This document shows, one piece after another, positions 17,029 through 25,568 of a stretch of 64,000 nt of DNA (position 1 is its first letter; each line of letters starts with the position of its first letter). The stretch comes from JACVRN01 sp963715565. Its GTDB lineage: Bacteria > Acidobacteriota > Blastocatellia > Pyrinomonadales > Pyrinomonadaceae. A program made the position numbers and the translations under genes. The stretch is taken from contig OY970256.1 of the NCBI GenBank assembly GCA_963715565.1, positions 930,001-994,000 on the forward strand, written 5' to 3'. The notes under the pieces are model-generated. The model worked only from the letters and a program-made list of their open reading frames with translations, ran no database searches and was not told the DNA's origin.

Positions 17029-19278
17029 TTAAAAGGGTCGCCCGCGCGCGTTGTTGCGGCGACCGAACTCTATGACCAGCGAGAGGCGGTTGCGGTTATA
17101 GGTCAAGACCGGAAGGGTCGAGTCTCGGCGCGTGAAACTGTAGACGAAACGGGAGCGAACAAGCTCTGTCCACTGGTAAGCGGCGTCGAAGGAAAAGCCG
17201 TACAGGTGGTCTTTGCGGCGCTCGCCTGCGAAAGCTCCGAGGGCTACGCCGCCCGAAGCCGTGGTGTCGAAAACGACCGCGAGCGGAAAGCCTAACTGTT
17301 GATAATTAACGCCTAAACCCAATTTCAGAGCCTCCGTTGCCCGTCCTTCAATCCGCGCCCTTGCGCCTGTCGAGAGAAGGCGTGCGTTGCCTCCTTCTAG
17401 ATTAAATGTCGAAACCTGCGTTTTTCGCAGAGCCGCGAGCTGAAAATTTATTCTTTCCGAGAGGTCGCGGCGGTAAAGGAGGTCGAAAATCATCGTGTTG
17501 TAGTCGTTCTGCGTGGGCGCGAAACGAAAGTCCGTGCGCTCGTAGCCGACGCGGAAGGCCACACCGTTGGTCTCTGTAATCTGCGTGCGCGCGCCGACCT
17601 GAAACTGGTAACGATAATGGTCCGAGAGCCCTTCGAACTGCGGGCGCAGTGGGTCTGTCGAATTCGTGTTAGCGAAGGAGGCCGTGACGAGCGCCGTCGT
17701 GGATTCCGAAACATCGCGCTCGTAGGTCAGGTCCGTGTAAAGCTCGTCGTAGTCTATAAAGAGCGGCGCACCATTGATGTGGTCTTCATCCCAGCGCACG
17801 AGGTTGTAGCCTGCGCCTGCGCCCAGACGGCTGCGCGGGCTGAGCAGAAAGTCCACACGGAGCGCGCCGTCGTTGCGCCAGAAAGTATCGCCGACGATGT
17901 AGACTTCGCCCGCCGGATCATATTCGCGCGGGTCGAGCGCAGAGCGCGTGAAGTGGTCGCGAAACGCGAGGCGCACGTAGCTTCCAAGATTTGTGCGTAC
18001 GTCGAAATCAAAGGTCTGGCCGTTGGCCCACTCGCCGTTGGTCAAACGGCGCAGGCGCGCTTCGTACATCATGCGCAGGCCGCTCGTGTCGCCCGGTATC
18101 TCGTATTCTAGCCGGGGCGCGAGAGTGAAGATGCCGAGGTTTCGCCCGGTGGCTGAACGATAAAAGAAGTTGTCGTCAAAGACTCCGCCAAGCTCGACCG
18201 AGGGGCGCAGAAGTCCGGGGCCGAAGGCGTGCCCTCCGATTTCATCCCTGAGCGCGACGCTTGTGCCCGGAATCCAACGGCCCTGCGCTTGTCCCGGCGC
18301 ATCCATAATCAACGGCACAAAGCTCCAGCTCCCGGCCATGTCCGCAGGCGCGTAAGTCTGCCCCTGCCAGAACGTCGAGGGGACGCCGCGAAGATTACCC
18401 AGACGCACAGGCATGCCCGGCCCAAAATTATTGAGCCACAGGGTGCGCCCACGAAACGTAAAGGTCGGCGGGTTCACGCGCGCGGTGGTAGAAATTGTCG
18501 GCCCTTCGGGGAACAGCGCGGGAGCACGAGCCGGGAGCGGCAACGCCACTAACGTCTCTCCCGAGACGTTAGTGTTTACCGTCTGCGTTGATTGAGTCGC
18601 GGGTGTTGCGCTTGTAGGTGCGTAAGAAGTCCCGTAAGAATTCGCGGAGCGAGTGGTCGCGGTCGCAACCCTTGAGCCGCTTGAAGGAATCGAGTCGGTC
18701 ACAGGAGCGGAATCAATCGAGACGACGCCCGTGCCGGAAGAATCAACCCGCGCCTGTGTCTCTATGGGAGGAGTTTGCTGCGATTGGAAACGCTGGCGCG
18801 CGATTTGATTGGTGATGCCGATGACGAAGCGGTTGAAATTTTTTCTTTGGACGAGGGCGTCGCCCACGGTGACGTTGATGACGATGTCTACGAAGGGCTC
18901 GCCGTTTGTTTCGCCCCTGTAGGTGCGAACGTTGCGCGCGACAATGTCGCTGGCGGCGTAGGTCGGACGCAGGAGCGAGCGAGCGCCGCGTATGCGTATA
19001 ACGGTTTCGCCCGCGCGCGTGAATCGCTCTATAGCCGTCTCGCTCAAAGCGCCGTCGGCGACCACTTCTATACGCGCGGTGCCTTCGCTCGCAGTTAAGA
19101 CGAGCCGCACCAGGTTGACCGGAGGAGCGTCGTTAGCAGCGCGATTCACGCCCGTCCACCAGACAAAGCCAAGGCTTCCCGCAAGTAGAAAGACCAGGAG
19201 GCTCAGCCAGCTTGTACGCCTGCTGCGGCGACTATGAAAATTGTGTATGCCGCTCACCGCACCTCTGCGATTTCGCAT
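17029..19278 (-). CDS. AMIN-domain outer-membrane beta-barrel protein
   Basis: 749 residues. An N-terminal membrane/signal segment (LSLLVFLLAGSLGFVWW) is followed by an AMIN-type domain (about residues 55-145, VRLVLTASEGTARIEVVADG), a Ser/Thr-rich linker, and a C-terminal half of alternating beta strands with regularly spaced aromatic residues typical of porin-like barrels (for example RMMYEARLRRL, YRYQFQVGARTQITETNGVAFRVGYERTDF written here in two parts). AMIN domains bind cell-wall or secretin partners. Located just upstream of an OPX gene, it may be the outer-membrane porin for polysaccharide. The start ATG is preceded by GTGAGGAG. Confidence 0.78.
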   Translation of the reverse strand: MRNRRGAVSGIHNFHSRRSRRTSWLSLLVFLLAGSLGFVWWTGVNRAANDAPPVNLVRLVLTASEGTARIEVVADGALSETAIERFTRAGETVIRIRGARSLLRPTYAASDIVARNVRTYRGETNGEPFVDIVINVTVGDALVQRKNFNRFVIGITNQIARQRFQSQQTPPIETQARVDSSGTGVVSIDSAPVTDSIPSSGSRVATATTRSANSYGTSYAPTSATPATQSTQTVNTNVSGETLVALPLPARAPALFPEGPTISTTARVNPPTFTFRGRTLWLNNFGPGMPVRLGNLRGVPSTFWQGQTYAPADMAGSWSFVPLIMDAPGQAQGRWIPGTSVALRDEIGGHAFGPGLLRPSVELGGVFDDNFFYRSATGRNLGIFTLAPRLEYEIPGDTSGLRMMYEARLRRLTNGEWANGQTFDFDVRTNLGSYVRLAFRDHFTRSALDPREYDPAGEVYIVGDTFWRNDGALRVDFLLSPRSRLGAGAGYNLVRWDEDHINGAPLFIDYDELYTDLTYERDVSESTTALVTASFANTNSTDPLRPQFEGLSDHYRYQFQVGARTQITETNGVAFRVGYERTDFRFAPTQNDYNTMIFDLLYRRDLSERINFQLAALRKTQVSTFNLEGGNARLLSTGARARIEGRATEALKLGLGVNYQQLGFPLAVVFDTTASGGVALGAFAGERRKDHLYGFSFDAAYQWTELVRSRFVYSFTRRDSTLPVLTYNRNRLSLVIEFGRRNNARGRPF

Positions 19279-19477
19279 AAGCTCCTCACTTAATTATTGA
19301 AGACCTTCATCCGCTTGCGGGAGTCCCGGTTGAAAAGCTTGCTGCTCCCCGGTCTCTCTCTTTGCACTCGCTCGTATTGTTATGGACGATAGTTCGCGCT
19401 CTGAAAGCTCGTCCGAGATTGCATGGGTTGGGAGCTGAAACCGAGGGGCAAAGTCGGCTTCGGCTCAGACCGGAATT

Positions 19478-21277
19478 TTACTCTTGGCTTTTGGGCGCTG
19501 GCAAGGTTTTTGCCGGGAAAAGATGCGGCCATCGCGCGGAGAATTCTTTGCGCACCAGTTCTTCCGTGTCGTCCGCCGTGTCGGCCTCAAGACACATGGC
19601 GGCCACCGTTTGCGCATCGCGGAACGCCACGCCTGCGATGGCGCGACGGACGCGCGGAATGGCCGAGACGGTCATGCTCAATTCGGTTGCGCCCAATCCG
19701 ACAAGCACCACCGCGTAAGCAGGCGTCGAGGCCATCTCGCCGCAGACCACCGCCGGGATGGAAGCCGCGCGCGCAGCATCAATCGTGCGCTTGACGCTCT
19801 GCAAGACAGCCGGATGAAGCGAGCGAAACCAATCGGCCACGTCGTCGTTCCCGCGATCTACGGCCAGCAGGTATTGCACAAGGTCGTTTGTGCCGAGGCT
19901 GAAGAAATCAACTTCGCGCGCAATCTTTTCGGCGGAGATGACAGCCGAAGGAACTTCGATCATCGCGCCCACACGCACAGGCCCGGTCTCCACACCTTTA
20001 GTCAAAAGCTGCGCTCGTTCTTCGTTGATAATGCGACGCGCTGCGCGCACGTCCGTCACGTCCGAGACCATCGGCAACACTATGTCCAGCCAACCGTCAG
20101 CCGCCGCGCGTAGCACTGCGCGCGCCTGTGTGCGCAGGACTTCTTCATGGCGCAGACTGTAGCGAATGGCGCGCAGGCCCAGTGCAGGATTGCGCTCGGG
20201 CTCGACCATCGTCCCGCCGAGTTTATCTCCGCCAAGATCGAAAAGGCGTATCGTCGCACCGTCTTCGCCCGCGAGTTTGGCAATCTCGCGATAAGCTTCG
20301 GCCTGCTCGTCTTCGGAAGGCATCCCGCCGCGCTGCGAAAGCAGAAACTCCGAGCGGTAAAGCCCCACGCCGCGCGCGCCAAAGCGACGCACGCCCTCGT
20401 ATTCGGCGGGCAGCTCAAGGTTGGCGCGCAGGATTACTTCCACACCGTCTTCGGTGCGCAGCGGCCCCGTGACCTGTTCCGCAACCGCGAGCCCGGACTT
20501 GCTGTGCGTATCAGCAGAGAGAGACTTGTAGCGTTCGAGCGTCTCTTTCGACGGATGCAGGATAACTTCGCCGTGCAGCGCGTCCACGATGACGGCATCG
20601 CCCGTGCGCGCGCGACGATAAAAATCACGCAATCCCACCACCGCCGGGATTCCTAAGCCACGCGCAATAATCGCCGTGTGCGAAGTCCAGCCGCCTGCGT
20701 CCGTCGCGATGGCGCGTGCGTGATTAAAATCAAGCTCTGCGACCGCCGAAGGCAGTAGGTCTTCGGAGACAATCACGGCATCTTCCGTCAGGTTTCGATA
20801 ACGCGGGTGCTCGCCGCTCAGAGCGACAAGGATGCGCTGCGTGACGTCTTCAATATCGGAGCCGCGCTCGCGTAAGTAATCATCTTTGATTTCAGCATAG
20901 ACGGCGAGGATGCGGTCGGCCACGACCTTGACGGCCCACTCGGCGTTGGCCCGCTCGTTGCGGATGAAGTTCTCCACGTCGCCCTGAAGCTTGCGGTCTT
21001 CGAGCATCAGAAGATGCGCGTCGAAGATATAAGCATGGTCAGCGCCAAGCTCGACTTCGGCGCGCGCCTTTATTTTAAGAAGCTGGCGGCGCGAGAGCCT
21101 GAGGGCTGCGCGCCAGCGACGGACTTCGCGCTCGACGTCGGCTTCGTCGAGGCTCGCGCGATAGACGTGGCGCGTTCCTGTATGAATCCTGAGGACGCGC
21201 CCGGTGACGACGCCGTCGGAAACCCCCAGACCGTGCCAGCTCTCTTCCCTTTCAGTTTGTTCGATGCGCTCCCTCAC
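19478..21277 (-). CDS. ptsI: PTS enzyme I (phosphoenolpyruvate-protein phosphotransferase)
   Basis: 599 residues from GTG 21277, which overlaps the ptsH stop (GTGA). It has the N-terminal GLGVSDGVVTGRV strand, the phospho-histidine motif GGWTSHTAIIARGLGIPAVVG (given here as GGWTSHTAII then ARGLGIPAVVG) near residue 190, the PEP-binding domain with LFDLGGDK and the C-terminal GTNDLVQYLLAVDR and VCGEMAS. It transfers phosphate from PEP to HPr. A longer ATG frame from 21316 would overlap ptsH by 43 nt. No sugar permease subunits are nearby, so this PTS looks regulatory. Confidence 0.95.
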   Translation of the reverse strand: MRERIEQTEREESWHGLGVSDGVVTGRVLRIHTGTRHVYRASLDEADVEREVRRWRAALRLSRRQLLKIKARAEVELGADHAYIFDAHLLMLEDRKLQGDVENFIRNERANAEWAVKVVADRILAVYAEIKDDYLRERGSDIEDVTQRILVALSGEHPRYRNLTEDAVIVSEDLLPSAVAELDFNHARAIATDAGGWTSHTAIIARGLGIPAVVGLRDFYRRARTGDAVIVDALHGEVILHPSKETLERYKSLSADTHSKSGLAVAEQVTGPLRTEDGVEVILRANLELPAEYEGVRRFGARGVGLYRSEFLLSQRGGMPSEDEQAEAYREIAKLAGEDGATIRLFDLGGDKLGGTMVEPERNPALGLRAIRYSLRHEEVLRTQARAVLRAAADGWLDIVLPMVSDVTDVRAARRIINEERAQLLTKGVETGPVRVGAMIEVPSAVISAEKIAREVDFFSLGTNDLVQYLLAVDRGNDDVADWFRSLHPAVLQSVKRTIDAARAASIPAVVCGEMASTPAYAVVLVGLGATELSMTVSAIPRVRRAIAGVAFRDAQTVAAMCLEADTADDTEELVRKEFSARWPHLFPAKTLPAPKSQE

Positions 21278-21552
21278 ACTTCCATTTCTCCGAACCCTTC
21301 CGCAAACAACCGACACAAAGCGTCGAGCGCGGCGCGTTCGTCCTCGCCCTCGGCGGTCGCTTTCAACTCTGTCCCGCGCGATGCGGCCAGCATCAACACG
21401 CTCAGGATAGACTTAGCATCAGCCGAGGCACTGCCGTCTGCGCGCTCAAGCCGGATGGTGCTCTGAAACTGGTTCGACAATCGAACGACCTGCGCCGCCG
21501 CGCGCGCGTGAAGTCCCAGACGATTGACGACCACGACCGCCGCTTCGACCAT
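21274..21552 (-). CDS. ptsH: Phosphocarrier protein HPr
   Basis: A 92-residue HPr. The enzyme I phosphorylation site is the His in NRLGLHARAAAQ (position 16). The HPr-kinase site Ser lies in KSILSVLMLAA, which matches the presence of an HprK gene at 23097-24059. It overlaps the upstream EIIA stop by ATGA and the downstream ptsI start by GTGA. It can therefore integrate PEP-driven and ATP-driven phosphorylation. Confidence 0.95.
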   Translation of the reverse strand: MVEAAVVVVNRLGLHARAAAQVVRLSNQFQSTIRLERADGSASADAKSILSVLMLAASRGTELKATAEGEDERAALDALCRLFAEGFGEMEV

Positions 21553-22007
21553 CAGCCCTTCTTCTGCGGCGCAAGAAGATCGCCCGCCAGATAGATTCCT
21601 TCCTGCCCTTGATTGCGCACGCGGCGCGCGACATCGGCCAGAGATTCCTGCTCCTGCTGGCTCGCCAGCTTAATCACCATCGGCAGGTTCACGCCCGTCA
21701 CTACTTCGACCTCGCCTTCCGCGAGAAACATGGAAGCGATGTTGGTCGGAGTGCCGCCGAACATATCCGTCAACATCAACACGCCGCGTCCTTCCCCGAC
21801 GCGACCGATGGCGCGCTCTATCTCTTCGCGCGCAAGGTCCACGTCGTCGTGCCAGCCAATAGAGACTGCCGTGATGTGTTTGACCGGGCCGACGATCATT
21901 TCGGCGGCGGCCAGCAATTCACTGGCAAGGTGGCCGTGCGTCACGATGACGCCCGCGACGCGCCCCTCCGCCGGATTCGCAACGCTCTTTTTATCAGGGC
22001 TCTCCAA
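21552..22007 (-). CDS. Mannose-family PTS EIIA protein
   Basis: 151 residues. The fold and active site match EIIA-Man: GVIVTHGHLASELLAAAE with the phospho-His (about residue 25), then MLTDMFGGTPTNIASMFL. It would accept phosphate from HPr. No EIIB, EIIC or EIID is encoded in the window, so it probably acts as a regulator. The start is TTG 22007 with GAGG upstream; it follows rapZ by 6 nt and is coupled to ptsH by ATGA. Confidence 0.9.
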   Translation of the reverse strand: MESPDKKSVANPAEGRVAGVIVTHGHLASELLAAAEMIVGPVKHITAVSIGWHDDVDLAREEIERAIGRVGEGRGVLMLTDMFGGTPTNIASMFLAEGEVEVVTGVNLPMVIKLASQQEQESLADVARRVRNQGQEGIYLAGDLLAPQKKG

Positions 22008-22013
22008 AACTCT

Positions 22014-22994
22014 TTACCTCTTCTCTTTAGCGTGAAACTCGTGTCGCTCGGCGTGCGCAGCCGCTTGCTTCTTTTTCGCGGCGCGACGTTTAACCTTCTT
22101 CACGTCGCGATGCACGGCCTGCGTTTCAAACCCGAGGCGGCGCAGGCGTCCCGATAAAGCATTGGCAATCATCACGGAGCGATGGCGTCCACCCGTGCAG
22201 CCGATGCCCACAGTGACATAAGACTTTCCCTCACGTTTGTAAAGCGGCAAGAGATATTCCAGCAGTTCGCTGAAACGGCGCAGGGTTTCTTCGACTTCCG
22301 GATGCTGCTTCAAATATTGAACCACACGCCGGTCGTGACCGGAAAGATCGCGCAGCTCCGGTACGAAATACGGATTCGGCAGATGGCGCACGTCGAACAA
22401 AAGCTCCATCGCTCCGGGGCTGCCGTACTTGTGGCCGAAGCTCAAGACCTGCACGCGCATCGGCGTGCCTTCGGTGTCGGGGCTGAAGCGTTCGACCAGA
22501 AGACGACGGAGCGTGTGAACCGTGTGTGAAGAGGTGTCTATGATGAGGTCTGCCTGCGCGCGTATGTCTTCCATGGCGAGACGCTCGGCGCGAATCGCGG
22601 GCGTTAGTCCCTGTCCCGTATCCGCCGGATGAGGCCGACGTGTTTCATTAAAGCGACGCGCCAGTTCATCATCCGAAGCTTCCAGAAAAAGGACGAAGAC
22701 GCTCAAGCCCTGGCGACGCAAAGCGCGCACGCGTTTTCCAAACTCCGAGAGAAACTGTCCCTCGCGTATGTTCATCACCAGCGCCGCGCGCTCGATGCGT
22801 GCTTCCTTGTCTTCGCCCGGTTGAACGAGCCGCGCGAAAGTCGGGAGCATCATAATCGGCAGATTGTCAACGCAGAAAAAGCCCAGGTCTTCAAAAGCGT
22901 TCGTGGCCGAGGACATGCCGGACCCGCTCAACCCCGTGATGATAACGACATCGGGAGCGCCGCCCGTTTCCGTCTCTCGTTTACTTTTAGCCAT
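22014..22994 (-). CDS. rapZ: RapZ-family nucleotide-binding RNase adapter protein
   Basis: 326 residues from ATG 22994; longer frames start in the flanking palindrome. The RapZ C-terminal domain is well conserved (SFGHKYGSP, DVRHLPNPYFVPELRDLSGHD, VGIGCTGGRHRSV). The Walker A loop reads GLSGSGMSSA, with Met in place of the usual Lys, so ATP binding may be weakened. The C-terminus is very Lys/Arg-rich (KKVKRRAAKKK), fitting RNA binding. In enterobacteria RapZ guides RNase E to the GlmZ sRNA. Here it lies between hprK and the PTS genes, an arrangement found in many bacteria. Confidence 0.92.
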   Translation of the reverse strand: MAKSKRETETGGAPDVVIITGLSGSGMSSATNAFEDLGFFCVDNLPIMMLPTFARLVQPGEDKEARIERAALVMNIREGQFLSEFGKRVRALRRQGLSVFVLFLEASDDELARRFNETRRPHPADTGQGLTPAIRAERLAMEDIRAQADLIIDTSSHTVHTLRRLLVERFSPDTEGTPMRVQVLSFGHKYGSPGAMELLFDVRHLPNPYFVPELRDLSGHDRRVVQYLKQHPEVEETLRRFSELLEYLLPLYKREGKSYVTVGIGCTGGRHRSVMIANALSGRLRRLGFETQAVHRDVKKVKRRAAKKKQAAAHAERHEFHAKEKR

Positions 22995-23000
22995 ATTAAC

Positions 23001-23109
23001 GAGTAAGCAGTAAGCAGTAAGCAGTGAGCAGTAAAAAGAAACTGAGCGGCTATCCATGTCGAGCAGTTTTTCGTTCGACTGCTTACTGCTTACTGCTCAC
23101 TGCTTACTC
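23001..23109. repeat. Heptamer-word palindrome (word GTAAGCA)
   Basis: Words GTAAGCA/GTGAGCA are on the left and TGCTTAC/TGCTCAC on the right, with a loop of about 45 nt that carries an inner CGAGCAG/CTGCTCG-like pairing. It separates rapZ from hprK and encodes the last residues (ESKQ) and stop of HprK. Confidence 0.85.
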
Positions 23110-24059
23110 TCCAGGATTTCCGTGTGGCGCGCGACAAATTCCTGCGCCGCGTCGTAGCCGCGCACGCGAAGTAGCTGAACGCGCACCGCCGTTTCAACCA
23201 GAGTCGAGAGGTTGCGCCCCGGACTGACGGGAATCAAAACCTGCGGCACATGCACCCCCAGAATCTCCGTGTGTCTCTGGTCTATGCCGAGACGGTCCAC
23301 CTCGCCTGCCCTGTCCCAACGCTCAAGCTTGATGGAAAGATCAATGGTCTTCGACGCGCTGATGGCCGAGACGCCAAAGAGGTCGCGTATGTTCAGAATG
23401 CCAAGACCGCGAATCTCCAGGTGCTCGCGTAAAAGCTCCGGCGCATTCCCGATGACCCTTTCCGACCCGATGCGCCGCGCTTCAATCACGTCATCCGAAA
23501 CCAGACGATGCCCGCGCGAGATGAGATCGAGCGCGCATTCGGATTTCCCTATGCCGGAAGTTCCTTCGATGAGAATCCCGAGGCCGTAGACGTCTATTAA
23601 AACTCCGTGAAGCAAGAGACGCGGAGCAAGCGCCTGCTGCAAATAGTGCGTGACGACGGAGATGGCAACGGAGCTGACGAGCGGAGTTTGCAGCAAAGGC
23701 AGGCGGGCCAGCTCAGCCGCTTCCACGAATTCTCGCGGCGGCTCAAGCCCCTTAGTGACAAGCACGCACGCGATTCTTTCGAGCGCCAGATTGCCAATCG
23801 CTTCGAGCCTTTGCTCCGGCTCAAGCTGTCCCAGATACCAGATTTCACTCTGGCCGACGATCTGCAATCGCCCCGAATGGATGTAATTGGTAAAGCCCGC
23901 GAGCGCCAGCCCCAACTTCTGTATGCGCGCTACCGTCAGCTCGCGCGAGGCAGCGCCGCTCACGCCTGCAAGCACGCGCAGCTCCAAATTCGCCGGAGCA
24001 TGCGAGATGAACTCCTCGACGGTGATAACCGGCTGATGATTAGCGACGCTGCCAGACAT
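23097..24059 (-). CDS. hprK: HPr kinase/phosphorylase
   Basis: 320 residues. The N-terminal domain is followed by a kinase core with Walker A GTSGIGKSE (about residue 162), the capping region HRLVSDDVIE and the signature LEIRGLGILNIRDLFGVSAI. It phosphorylates HPr on the regulatory serine with ATP or PPi and reverses this with Pi. In Gram-negative lineages with HprK this controls a regulatory PTS. The gene precedes rapZ, EIIA, ptsH and ptsI on the same strand. The stop codon TAA comes from the adjoining GTAAGCA palindrome. Confidence 0.95.
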   Translation of the reverse strand: MSGSVANHQPVITVEEFISHAPANLELRVLAGVSGAASRELTVARIQKLGLALAGFTNYIHSGRLQIVGQSEIWYLGQLEPEQRLEAIGNLALERIACVLVTKGLEPPREFVEAAELARLPLLQTPLVSSVAISVVTHYLQQALAPRLLLHGVLIDVYGLGILIEGTSGIGKSECALDLISRGHRLVSDDVIEARRIGSERVIGNAPELLREHLEIRGLGILNIRDLFGVSAISASKTIDLSIKLERWDRAGEVDRLGIDQRHTEILGVHVPQVLIPVSPGRNLSTLVETAVRVQLLRVRGYDAAQEFVARHTEILESKQ

Positions 24060-24068
24060 AATAAAACT

Positions 24069-24187
24069 GTAGGGGCAGGGACAAGTCCTCTGCCCGTCGC
24101 GCGTATGCGCGAATGATGTTTTGTAATATCAACCTTGACTATCGTGCTGGCGCACGATACTGGCAGAGGACTTGTCCCTGCCCCTAC
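24069..24187. repeat. Long inverted repeat with 26-bp perfect arms (GGGGCAGGGACAAG core)
   Basis: GTAGGGGCAGGGACAAG... (24069-24094) is repeated in perfect inversion at 24162-24187. The 67-nt interior has two smaller hairpins (GCGCGTATGCGC; ATCGTGCTGGCGCACGAT). It lies upstream of hprK and downstream of the YceI gene. The core GCAGGGACAAG is shared with the shorter hairpin at 36032-36063, suggesting a second repeat family. Confidence 0.85.
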
Positions 24188-24201
24188 AATCATCCGGCGC
24201 G

Positions 24202-24822
24202 TTAGCTCGTCTTGGTCTCGGCAGTTTTCGGCTCGACCGGGCGCGCCGTAATCAAATCAAGCTCGATTTCCACGTCGTCGCCGATCCAGTTCGGAATCGT
24301 TTTGTGCTGGTAGTTGATGCCGTAGTCGCTGCGTTTCAAAGTGAGCCGCGCGCTAAAACCGTAGGTGGTCAGCTTCGTCGCCGGGTCGACAACCTTGCCC
24401 GTCAACGTGAAGGGGATGGAAATCTCTTTCGAGACGCCGTGCATCGTGAATGTGCCGTGGGCTACAAATTGTTTCCCGCTCTTTTCGACGCGCTTACTGA
24501 CGAAAGTAATTTCCGGATACTTGACGACGTCGAAGAAGTCTGCGGTCTTCAGGTGATCGTCGCGCCGCGCGATGCCTGTGTCTATGCTGTCGGCCTTGAT
24601 GGTGGCGGTGACGGACGACTTGCTGACGTCGTTCTCGTCATAATCAATCGTCGCGGTGAAGCTGGCAAACTTGCCTCTGACTCTGGAAAGACCGCCGAGG
24701 ATGGAAACATTGAACCCGACGTTCGAATGACTGGCATCGACCGTGTAGGGCGTGGCGCTGCTGACAGGCATCGCCAGCAAAAAGCTCAAAGCGATAGCCA
24801 CTACGAGAGATTTTCTGAGCAT
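24202..24822 (-). CDS. YceI-family periplasmic lipid-binding protein
   Basis: 206 residues from ATG 24822, preceded at 9 nt by AAGGAG. A signal peptide (residues 1-22, ending VSSA) is followed by the YceI lipocalin-like barrel: YTVDASHSNVGFNV, LSRVRGKF, DDHLKTADFFDVVKYPEITF, AHGTFTMHGVSKEI, LKRSDYGI. Family members bind isoprenoid or fatty-acyl ligands in the periplasm. It appears monocistronic, bounded by palindromes on both sides. Confidence 0.92.
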   Translation of the reverse strand: MLRKSLVVAIALSFLLAMPVSSATPYTVDASHSNVGFNVSILGGLSRVRGKFASFTATIDYDENDVSKSSVTATIKADSIDTGIARRDDHLKTADFFDVVKYPEITFVSKRVEKSGKQFVAHGTFTMHGVSKEISIPFTLTGKVVDPATKLTTYGFSARLTLKRSDYGINYQHKTIPNWIGDDVEIELDLITARPVEPKTAETKTS

Positions 24823-24842
24823 GGGGGAAGTTCTCCTTAAAA

Positions 24843-24925
24843 TGCAGAAGTGACAAGTGACAGGTGACAAGTGACGAGCAAGAAGGTTTTAACTTGTCAC
24901 TTGTCACCTGTCACTTGTCACTGCT
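24843..24925. repeat. Heptamer-word palindrome (words GTGACAA/GTGACAG)
   Basis: GCAGAAGTGACAAGTGACAG on the left is inverted on the right as CTGTCACTTGTCACTGC. The loop is GAGCAAGAAGGTTTTAACTT. It lies between the hpf stop and the YceI gene start. Confidence 0.87.
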
Positions 24926-24926
24926 T

Positions 24927-25460
24927 TTAGGGTTCTATGAGACCGAAGTTGCCGTCTGCGCGTTTGTAGATGACGCCGACGCGGTTCGTGTCGGCATCGC
25001 GAAAGACTAGAAACTGGTCCGTCTCTTCCGAAAGGCGCAGCGCGGCTTCTTCCGCCGTCATGGGTTTCACATTGTAGCGGCGCGCGTTGATGATACGCGG
25101 CGGGCGGGGGCTGGCATTCAGCTCTCCGTCCGGCGGCGGCGCGACCAAAGATATGCGCCGCGAGTTCTGCTTGCGGTCAATTATCTTCTTCTTTAGCTTG
25201 AGCGCCTGCTTTTCAATCTTGTCGATGGCGCGCGTCAAAGCCTGATACATATCGGCGTTGGTGTCGCGCGCCGTCAGCGTGTGCTCGCGCCAGTGAACCA
25301 GAATCTCTCCGATCTTGCGATTCTTCTCGACATCTATGATGACGTGCGCGCGAGCGGTCGTATCGTCAAAAATGTGCTCGATTTTTCCGAAATGCTCCTC
25401 GACGTGGTTGCGTATCGTCGGTGTCACCTCAACGTGACGCCCCGTGTACTCAAACTCCAT
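24927..25460 (-). CDS. hpf: Ribosome hibernation-promoting factor, long form
   Basis: 177 residues from ATG 25460, with GGAGGGAGGG upstream. The N-terminal RaiA/YfiA domain begins MEFEYTGRHVEVTPTIRNHVEEHF. The C-terminal dimerisation domain (about residues 120-175) has VKPMTAEEAALRLSEETDQFLVF and NRVGVIYKRADGNFGLIEP. Long HPF dimerises 70S ribosomes into inactive 100S particles. Its position after rpoN is a conserved arrangement in diderm bacteria. Confidence 0.95.
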   Translation of the reverse strand: MEFEYTGRHVEVTPTIRNHVEEHFGKIEHIFDDTTARAHVIIDVEKNRKIGEILVHWREHTLTARDTNADMYQALTRAIDKIEKQALKLKKKIIDRKQNSRRISLVAPPPDGELNASPRPPRIINARRYNVKPMTAEEAALRLSEETDQFLVFRDADTNRVGVIYKRADGNFGLIEP

Positions 25461-25484
25461 CTGAGCCCTCCCTCCTAGATAAAA

Positions 25485-25566
25485 AAGTGACAAGTGACGA
25501 GTGACAAGTGACGAGCAGGAACAAGCTTTTTATCTTGTCACTTGTCACTCGTCACTTGTCACTGCT
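25485..25566. repeat. Heptamer-word palindrome (words GTGACAA/GTGACGA)
   Basis: The left arm AAGTGACAAGTGACGAGTGAC is inverted at the right (GTCACTCGTCACTTGTCACT), around a loop containing AACAAGCTTTTTAT. It lies between the rpoN stop and the hpf ribosome-binding region. Confidence 0.87.
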
Positions 25567-25568
25567 TT

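Noticed and set aside
19279..19477. GC-rich leader before the AMIN-barrel gene considered as a c-di-GMP or other riboswitch
   Set aside because: The conserved core sequences of GEMM or cobalamin riboswitches could not be found; it may simply hold the promoter.
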